Positions 1 to 9,800 of a stretch of 64,000 nucleotides of DNA are shown here, one piece after another. Source of the DNA: Certhia americana (Eukaryota; Chordata; Aves; Passeriformes; Certhiidae); assembly GCA_018697195.1 (NCBI GenBank), contig CM031878.1, positions 38,407,737 through 38,471,736 of the forward strand, given 5' to 3'. A model generated the notes under the pieces. That model was given only the letters and a program-made list of their open reading frames with translations, was not told the origin of the DNA and did not search any database. A program made the position numbers and the translations under genes. How positions within the stretch are numbered: the first letter of the stretch is position 1; every line of letters begins with the position of its first letter.

Positions 1-698
1 CTACCTACTTCATGCCTGTCAGAGCTGTAGTTTCAGCTTTCTTGGGGGTTGAATTGGAACATTTTTGTTGAGATAAGGCAAAACTAAAAGATGTAAATAT
101 CTGAAAATATACTTCCTAGTCAGCAGCATATTTATAATGTTCATTTCTGAGCTCACATACCAAGCTTTGCAGAACATGTGGGAGTGTCTAAGTTGGAAAC
201 TTACTGCTTGGACAGTGAATGCATATTGATTTTACTTTCTTCATAAGTACTAGAAGATTCCACCTAAACCTTTAATGTTTCAGAATGTGGCTGTTCTTAC
301 TTTATACCATGATAGTTGATATTTAATAAGTTGTCTGAAATTTTTAGTAGTTGCGTATAATTATGGGTTTAGATGGTGAAGCTATTGCATGATAAAGTAG
401 TGAAGATTTGATTTTGTTATGGTTTTTTTTAATTTCTGTAATATTTTCAGTGTTAGTAACTGCTGATCTTACTGTTCCTATATGCTGTAATAATTCCTCC
501 AGAGTTCAGTTTATGTCCTTTTTTAATGACAAAACCAAAACAGCTGTAGTGTGTGTTGTGTAAAGATGTACTCTAAAACTGTGCAGTAGCTGTTATATTT
601 GTGCAGCTGTGGGACATATCAGTATACAACAATATGATTTTTTTTTTTGGTTAACTGTTCTATAAAAACAAAAATCTGACTAATTATCTTCTTTTTAG
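1..698 (+). other. HABP4: HABP4 intron (5' end outside window)
   Basis: AT-rich non-coding sequence ending in a good polypyrimidine tract and AG at 697-698. No exon of HABP4 or other gene is recognisable here. Confidence 0.75.
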
Positions 699-857
699 AC
701 CAGTGGAAAGATTAGACCATGAAAGACCAATAAGAGGTCGTGGTGGAGGCAGAGGCGGAATGAGAGGTAGAGGAAGAGGTGGTGGATTCAATGGAAGTTT
801 TGATGGGTTTGACCGAAGAAGACGAGAACCTGAAAGACAAAGTGGGAATGATAAAGG
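699..857 (+). CDS. HABP4: HABP4 coding exon with first RGG box
   Basis: The acceptor is a T-rich tract ending in TTTTTAG (691-698); the donor is AAAGG|GTAAGT at 858. The exon begins with one base of a split codon and ends with two (GG), so it is phase 2 at both sides. The peptide starts [17 protein letters not shown] and continues through [15 protein letters not shown] repeats into [14 protein letters not shown]. Such RGG boxes bind RNA and are methylated by PRMT1 in the human protein. Confidence 0.93.
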
Positions 858-3800
858 GTAAGTGTCCTGTGTGCTGTTTCTTACTTGGTATAAGAGTAAA
901 TAATAGTCATCACTGCAGTACTGTCTTTTCAGTATTCTATTCCCTTCTGCTATATCCAGCTTGGCTTGCAAAAAGTCAGTGTTGGTTTTAGTTTGAGGTC
1001 ATTTAAAAAAAAAATAAATTGGAAAACCCCCTTAAACTCATAGAATTGTTTTCCTCTCTAGAGGAGTGAAAGCAGATGACAAAAAGGGTGGAGGTGGAGC
1101 TCACATCTGCAGAACAATTAAACATGATATGAGGTTTGTCCTATACTTGTGCCTGTCATAGATCATAATTTTCTGTGGCCTATGTTAGATCATCATTTTC
1201 ATCAGTTTCATGTCCATTTTCAGCTTTATAATCATCTCTTTCTCTTATTGTTGTAATTAATGTAACTTTACTGTTTTTTAAACTTGGCTCCTTCATGATG
1301 GTAAGATTAAATCATCAGTGGCATGATGATGTTTGTTCACTTAAGACTGCCAGAATCTTTTGACTGGAGCTGAGTTGTCTTTTAATGGAAATAAGTTATT
1401 ACTTTGCTCAATTATCAAGTATGTGGGACTGTGGTATTTAATAAAATTGCTCCAAAATGCTGATTCTAAGAGTCCAACTCTGTTACTGAGCTTCAAGTCC
1501 AGCTTCTTTTCTGGAGTTTTACAGATAATTTCTAAATTGCAAAACATTAGTACAATTCAGTGTGGCTTTGAAGGTAATATTGAGCTGAGAGAAATCAGTA
1601 GTAGCATGATGTGATTAATGGCCACTTTGAGTTAAAAAAAAAGTCAGGAATTTTCCATTTAGTTCAGTCTATCTCCTAGTTGTACTAGTTTCTGTTCAGA
1701 GTTGTAAAACCTCTCTGCTTATGTTGGCTTTTGTCTATTCTTTGCACTAGCAATACATTACTCTTTCCAGTAGCTTTTGTTCTCATATACATATATCTGT
1801 GTATCTAGAACTCTTTAGGTTGAAGGCTGATAAAGGAGGGAGAAAAGGCAGTGCTTTGAACTTGCAGCAAATAACTTTGGTCACATACACGTTCATTGAC
1901 AAAATTGTTTTAAGAATAAAATCTTATTTTAAATTAAAATCTAAGTTTTAAAACTTAATGGATTCAGACAATCATGCTAAAAGCCTGAAAAATAAAGCCT
2001 TGGTGTGTAGTAAATTTTGGGTCTTGATATTCCAGATTTTTCTGAAAGGTTAGACTAACTTCTCTCCCTTCTACAGAATTTCATCTTAAAAGTAGATTGT
2101 GTAGGTACTTTCACTTTTCAAAGGATCAGCTAGGTTATCATTGTTCTGAACGGATAGTACAAAACTAGCTAGTAGAAAGCTATCTTCTGTAGGATATCAG
2201 GGAAGGCTTCATAAACTTACAAGGTATTTATTTGCCCTTACATATTTTCTCCCTAGTGAAGATTTGGTGGATTTTTTTTCAGTTCAGTAGCATCAGAATT
2301 TATACCAATGTTGTCTTGTGTTAGAAGTGACATAAAATTAAAGCTCTCTGAATGATTCTAAGAGCATTTCTGTGCCATAATTGTGCTAATCATGCATTGA
2401 AGTGAAGTGTTTAAAATTAACAGTTTTATATGTATGTCTGTCACTGGAATGAAAATAAGTTCCTGCTGTCATTTGACAGTGAATTAAAGTCCATGCTATA
2501 GAAAATACAAACTTTAATTCTTTACAAGAAGCAAAAAGGCAACCCCGAATGTCAGTGTTATATTGAAAATTAATACTAATAATGATTAGTATTCATCATT
2601 GAATTGTTTCATGTTCATACATGCTTTTTTTTTACAAGGAAGTAGAAGTTGTATTTTCCCAACATTACTCATTTTGTTAGTTGCTCAATATATCTTTCTG
2701 CTTATGATTATAGAGGGGTTTTTTTGGGCGGAGGTGTTCTTTGGAGGGAGTGGGTTTTGGGGGTTCTTTTTTGGGGAGGTTGTGGGTATTTTTGGGTATT
2801 TTTTTGTTTGGTTGGTTGGTTTTTTGGGAGGGTTTTTGGGGGGTTTTTGGGAGGATTTTTTAGGGTTTGTTTTATTGGGGTTTTTTTGGTTTTGTTGGTT
2901 TTTTTAACTTCTCCATACAAGGAATTCTGTTAAAAGAAGTGATATATTGATTTGTTTTTTTTCCAGTGTCACTCATGAAGACTGTGGTTTTTTCTGGTTT
3001 TTTGTTTGTGTTTTGTTTTGGTTTGTTTGCTTACTGTTTTAGTGTGACGGAAGGGGCTGCATCTATGGAGGAGACACTGGAAACTCCTGAACAGCCAGGG
3101 ACATCTGAAGGAGAGCTTCTGAGCAAGTACAGTCAGACAAATATTTTCCTTCTAAATGCAAAGCAAACAATTAACTTTTACTGATGTACTTGTATTGAGG
3201 GGCACACTTGAAATGTAAACTGGAGTTTTGCTTGTGCATGTACTTAAAAATAGCAAAGCTTTGTCTTGTAGTTGTGAGTATGGAAAATGCGTCCCTAATT
3301 CTGACTAAAGTACAGATTATATATATTTATAAAGATTTATACAGCTGGAAATTGCTTTTAATTTTGCACAGTGATTTTTAACTTCCTAAGATTTGGTGAT
3401 ACTTTAAGGGGGAACTACATACTATGTTTTACCTTTTTAACTTGTCTTATTTGTAGAAATTACCATACTTTTTGATGTTCTGTGAGAATAGGTATTCAAG
3501 GTGCCCATGCAATTGTACAAACACATGTAAAATACGCTGAGCTACTCAAAGTTTGTATTCACCAATCACTGATATCATGCAGATATCATCTATTCAAGGG
3601 AGGCCATGACAAACTTGGAAAAACTTTCTGGAAATGCAGTGAGCCTTAGAAGTAGAGAAATTGAGAGAGAAATGTGTCTTTCATTCTAATCAGTGCCACA
3701 GCAAATAAGTGAACACTGGCTGAAGAAAAATAACTGGGCAGTCTTGTCTAAGTAAGAGACTTAAAGAATAATTAAATAGCATGTGGTGCATATCTCCTAA

Positions 3801-6800
3801 TGAGTGAAAGATGGTCAGTGGAGTACGTCAACCTCTTCTGTTGCTGTGAAGCCTTCAAACCTCATGAAGCAGCTCCAGATATTAGTGATATGGGTTCATT
3901 TCTTAATTATAAAGCTAACTAGACTACAAAACCTGTTTTATATGTTCAGGTTGTTTAACCCTGTAAGAAGTTCAGTTGATATAGCTTTGATTCTTTTAAT
4001 TTTAGAGTTTGTTTTAATATATAGCTAAAGGTGTGTACACATGGGGCAATCTGTCTTTGAATGACTTATGACTGAAAAAGTGTTTCTAGGCTGACTTACA
4101 TCAGATGGGCAGTGTAGATACACTGGCAAAAATGCACTATTATTCAGCTTTATAAACTTTTTGATTTTGTCAGTTGCTGGTACCTTTACTTGTTTCACAC
4201 TTGTTTCTACTTCAGTTCAAGCTCTTTGTAGATGTAAATAATACCAGTTCATTGAAGAGCTTATGGCATTAGAAGTGTATACAGCAGAAAATGCCTCTGG
4301 CAGAACCTGCCAGTTATCTTTAACTCTTTCATCTTTCTTAGACATCACTTGTTATTCAGTCAGACTGGGAGCCTTTCTGGAGTTTTTACTCCTGTTTGTA
4401 TCTTTTCTTCTTAAATATTAATTTAGGCATAGTTCACTGAAATTTAAATGGTTAAAAAAAGCAAGTAACCTACAAGTACAAAACTCTGCACTGTGTACTC
4501 CTTTCAGTTCAATAAATACTGTCCTGGAGGTTTATAAATCTATATATAAAACATGAGTTTTATAAATCTCCCTGCACTTAGCTTTTGAGGGGTGTCAGCT
4601 TGGTGACACCCTCAAAAAATACTATGTATTTTAAAACAGGAGGCATTGTGTGAATAGTGCTTAGGTCATTAGGGATGGTTGTATGGCATGCACCTTAACA
4701 AGATGGAATTTTGTTGTTGTTTTAGTGTTTAAAAGCAAAAGCTGGTAGTATATGGTGTTCAGGCTTCAGAATGTATTTAAAGGTCTTACATGCTTAGGTT
4801 GCCCCGCTGTCCAGATAGCAGAAATTAGGCTACCTTCTGATTTTGCTACAGCCTCAATATTATAAAGGGTTTTGTGTTCACTTAGGCTGCTGCTAGGAGT
4901 CTTTCTCATTTTGACACTAAAATTCAATGACTGCAAGGAAACCATTTATATTCTACTGCTTTATTGCAGTTGTGTGCTTGCAATGAGAAAGAGATTGAAG
5001 ACTTGGGTTTGTTTCTTCTCTCATTCTTTCTTGTTGTGTTTCCGTTCAAAATTACAAATAAAAAATGTACTCCTGGAAGTTGGGAATAACCTGTCTGCGT
5101 GAAGATGGTGCATAGCTGTCTGATGTGGTACTGGCTAATTTCCATGCAACTCTGGAAGAGAGATTCTTTTGGTTTCTATAATTTATGTGTAATGTCCTTA
5201 TGTCTTTAGGACTCTGTTTTGCCATTCCTGAGCTTCTATTTGTGGAGTTTTGCGGGATAAGAGTTTCTTTAATACTTGTATAGTATAAGTCAAGTTTTTT
5301 TTTTCCCCATATACTCAAATTTTCTTGAGTGTATCAGCAATGTTTATCTCTAGTTATATCATCCCAAACTGCATACAGGGTTGTGGTTTTTTTTTTTTTG
5401 CTGCAAAAGCAAAACCTAACCTCAGCCCTGTGTAAAATACACAGGTAGTGCAGAAGTATGAACTTACCTCACAGCTGCTTTTGGTTGAACTTTCCTTCAC
5501 AGTCCAAACAATGTAACTTGTTGACCAGTTCAAATTAGATTTTTTGGTTTAATTCAGTGCAACATGTGGTTTAATCAATTCCTATTCCTAAAGGTATTTG
5601 CAGAGCTTGTATTTAATCTTGTGAGGTTTTCTTACATTTTTTCTCACATGATAGTTCTCCTTTTTGGTGGAGCTTTGTATCATTGTGGTTATGTAATAGG
5701 AAGCTTTAACAATTTATCTTCAAGATTTTTTAGATTTTTATCTCATTTGTATATTTTTTTTGTTATTTTTTGTTGTTTTTTAATGGTGACATAAAGCTGT
5801 TCATAGATCAGGCCAGAGCTTCATATGTATTTGTTTCAGTGTCTTTCTTCCATAGTAAGTTTATATAATTGTTGCTTGGTCTTACCTTGTTAAACTTTTA
5901 ATTTTTCTATAGCTAGTGATAATGCTCCTGTAAATAATGTTTAGTGGAGAAGCTTCGTGTCATTGACTTCTTGATAAAAGCTGGCTAAGCATTTGCTTTG
6001 TGCAGCTAAATGATAAGAAAACTGATCTGAGAGAGACCTGCTGTCATTATTTTTAATGATATGAAGATAATAGCTGAGCTAAATGGCATTCCTTTCCATT
6101 TGCTGTTCTTCTGGTAAAAAGAAAAGGTGTTTTGTTTACCGTATGCACAGTAATCAAGGTATAGTTAAAAGGTTATTGTCATCCATTGAAGACAGTGAAG
6201 CCGTAGGAACCATTACTGAATGCTCACGTTTAGTGATTTGGTAGGACTTTCATTGTGAATTCAGTTTTTTCATGTCCCGAGGTTGTGCTTAGTTGTCTGG
6301 CAGTTTTTTGTAAGCATGATTGCTGGTGTGCCAAGGAGCTTATTAATTTGATTAATGAAAATGCACACCAGGCAGTTACTAAAAATGTGTGAGGTTAGAA
6401 GGTAGAAAGTAATGCACAGAATGTACTTCCATGCCGGCTTGGTGCCAAAAATAACTTGCTGCAATTAAGTTTCTGTCCAAAATGTGATATGCAGGTTTCT
6501 GTTTGCTTCACTCATAGGTGTTTCCCCTTGGGAGTCTTGACATCTGAAAACAAATTTTTTACTGCTAATAACCTAGCAGTTAAAAGCAGTTAAAACCATC
6601 CTTTGGAGTAAAGACCAGAACTGTACTTTGCAGTTGAAAGACCAAATATTTGCAGTGTAAATTCACAAGTATTTTCTTTGGAACTGGCAAGTGGGTGTTT
6701 TTGATGTATTTGTACTTTTCACAGCAATAGCTCTGTTTGCTTTTTGAGATACCAAGTTGCTGTGTGGTCAAATGTCCTCATGTTATGTTATGATAATTTG

Positions 6801-9800
6801 GACCTGAAAGGGGTCTTTCGGGCCCAAGGCATGACGAGTTTTAATTGTTGCTTCTCATACCTGTCTAGTTGATTTTAATGTACTCTGCTGATGGAGATTT
6901 CAATCTCCTTTAATGGTCTTTCTAATAGCTAGAAAAATAGAAGCTGCTATGTTAGGTTTTTTCTCCTGGACATCTTACCTTGATGTCATGGATATGCGGA
7001 TTTTTTTTTTTAGTATTATGTATATTTTCTTTGCACATCTTTAAAGGCTTCCCATGTACATCAGTGTGTTTTAGACTTGTGTCTTGCAGTGCTATTGTGG
7101 ACTTCTCACCTGTTCCCACACAGAAGACAATATTCAGCTGAGATGGTGTTCCAAACGTCTTTTATTTGGAACAGATGTTATTGCTCTTCCTACCTAGAAT
7201 TAACATCTGTTCCAAACAAAACTGTTGATGTGGCTCCTTATCATATACAGTGTGTTCTTGAAGAAGGAGCAGATACTTCACTGCAATGTTCCTGCACAAT
7301 CTGGGAATTAGGGTCCCTCCGTCAGAGCTTCTGCCTTGTTAGTGTTTTTTTCTGTGTTTGGTTGGCTGATACTTTTGCCTGAGTGTACACATCTCTAGTT
7401 GTCCTTGGGACTTTCTCGTGACTGTTGTTTTGGTTGCTTGTTTTCAAGTCACTGGGTCACTTTACTCACACCACTGAATGGTCAGCCATTCAGTATTCTT
7501 GAATACTTGCACTATTGCATTTCTTTTGTGCAAGCTTTGTGCCACAGAAAATGCTGTAAATATTACTTTATGCTGTTAAACTCCCATGCACATTCTTGGT
7601 TTTCTTTGGCTAATTGAAATATTGACAGCTAATTCTCAAGTACTTTTTGCTGTCAGTTCTGTATCTTTATGCAGCTCTTTCCAAGGACCAAAACAATGTC
7701 TCTGTAATGTGAAAGGTTCGTGGTAGAGGAGGAAAAAAGACTTCCTAAAGTTCAGATATGCAATTTACTGATACACTGGGTTTGGAAAAAATTAAACAGT
7801 TTAATAGAGACACTTTTATTACTTATGTTTCTCTTTAATTCCCCTGAGTGTTTATTAGTAGTTCTTATTTTTCTAACACTTATTCCCAAATCTGAAGCTT
7901 TGGATAATTGATCAAAAGTAATCTGGCTTCTTACTCAACACAGTAAACTTTTTTTTTTTAAAAACAGTCCTTATAATGCAGTTTCAGATTGTAATGAGCA
8001 TGGAACTACAGACTGCTTACCAATCTTTTAACCTTGAATTGCTGGTTGATAAAGCTGGAATTTTCAAAATAACAGGGCATAAAGGCATGTCAGAGGTCAG
8101 GCATGTAGTACAGGACTTCTGTATTTGTTATTTTTTAGTGAAGTGAATTTAGAACTGTTTTAATTGTAGAACTAAAATTACAGGCTGCTTTAGTGTTCAG
8201 TTCTGCTTCTCCCAGTCATATGCTGGGTGTTTAGAAAAATACTGTCTAATTTTGATTGGCAAGAAATATTAATGCTTTGCTGCAGAATCAGGTAAGAAGA
8301 GGCACCAGGCCTGTTCCTATATAGGTTAGTTCTATAATGTACAGAACAGTCACAAAAAATGAGTGTATTCCAATGGGTTGCTTGTACAACTTTAAAAACA
8401 AAATACACAGTCACTGATTGTCATTAGACTCTGCATCTTCCCATGATAAAAAAACCCAACAACTTACACCTAATAAACTCTATATTTATATTGCAGAAAT
8501 TATAATAATTTTGTAGGACTGTGGAACTATGACTGAATGAGGAAAACCAAATCCATCATTCTCCCACTAGACAGGTTCTAATGAAGGGGCTTTCTAGAAG
8601 AATCATTGGGGAATTACTTAGTCAACTCCAACTGCTATTGTACTGTATTGCAATTTTCTGTGTAAGGAGAAATGGTTTCTCAAGTGTCTTTGACTAATCA
8701 GTGTAGGCTTTTCTGTTGTTCATGGTATTTGACTTGTTTATGTAGCAGATAATTATGGTGATGAAGGAAGTTATGCTCTCTGTGTGGGATGCTGGTTTGT
8801 AGGAAATAGGTTTCTGTGGGTATCATTAAAAGTACACCTGTAGTGTTCTAAAAGCTGATGTCCTGGGCAGGCCTGTCGTGATCAGCAGCAGAAAAGCGTC
8901 GGAGGAGTACTCAAACAGTGATTAGTGGAAGAGAAGGTTTTTTGGCTCATGTATCTTTTCTTATCTCTGTGTGTCTTACAGACATAAACCCTTCTGCATT
9001 ACAGGTCAAAAATATGCAAGGCAGCCTTTGACATGTTTCATGTTTTTCTAGAACATATAATTATTGTACTTAGTGACAAATGAGAATTTGACTAGGTTTA
9101 ATCTGGCACTTGGCAAAATACTGTGATAAATACTGTCTGCTGGTCTGTTGCTACATCTGACAAAAAAATCAAGGAAGCATCTTGTGAAATTAACAAAGGA
9201 AATGTTGATAATTACCTGGAAGATCCCATGGTGTGATCATCGTATGATGGTCATTTTTGATGACTGAAACATCATCTCATATTGTCATTGTGCAGTACAA
9301 GACAATGAAACTGTGCAGTTGGGGTGGTTTAAAACTGCTTGTGTGCTTTTGTTTTTTACTGTGGCTATATTTGCTAGGGGTAGATCCACTATTAAACTGT
9401 AGGGTTAAGAATATGTGAGATCAAATGAATGATTTTGTCTAGAATCTAAGTGCTAGAAATCAGGATGAGACTGGATGAGTACTAATACAAGAGGCTGCGG
9501 ACAGCATTTGTTCATATGACTAATTTAAAATAGTACATAAGCATATACTCTTAAGTTGTATTAATGTAAAACTATCACATAAAGTTACTGTGGTGAGTAA
9601 GTGAAATTGACAGTAATTCGGTGAGAAACATTCAAAATGTTTTGTTTAGTACCTTACTTTGGAGATAAGTGCTCTTTATTTATCCTGGAATGTTGCAAGC
9701 TAATGATTTTTACTTTAAAACTGTCAACTTCTAGAGCTGCTGAAGGAGAGTCAGTGGAAGAAGTGGTTCAAGAAATGACATTAGATGAGTGGAAAAATCT

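Larger units (their letters stand above)
3127..9734 (+). other. HABP4: HABP4 intron (6.6 kb)
   Basis: Long AT-rich intron without coding signal on either strand. It holds two notable inverted repeats (4584-4616 and 7165-7216). I see no CR1 or LTR fragment in it. Confidence 0.75.

Noticed and set aside
2599..2933. Open frames of about 100 codons rich in Phe/Gly/Trp
   Set aside because: Produced by the G/T-rich low-complexity tract; no codon bias or homology.
9236..9300. TGATGA- and CTGA-like boxes suggesting a C/D snoRNA in a HABP4 intron
   Set aside because: No terminal stem and no proper C/D box spacing.
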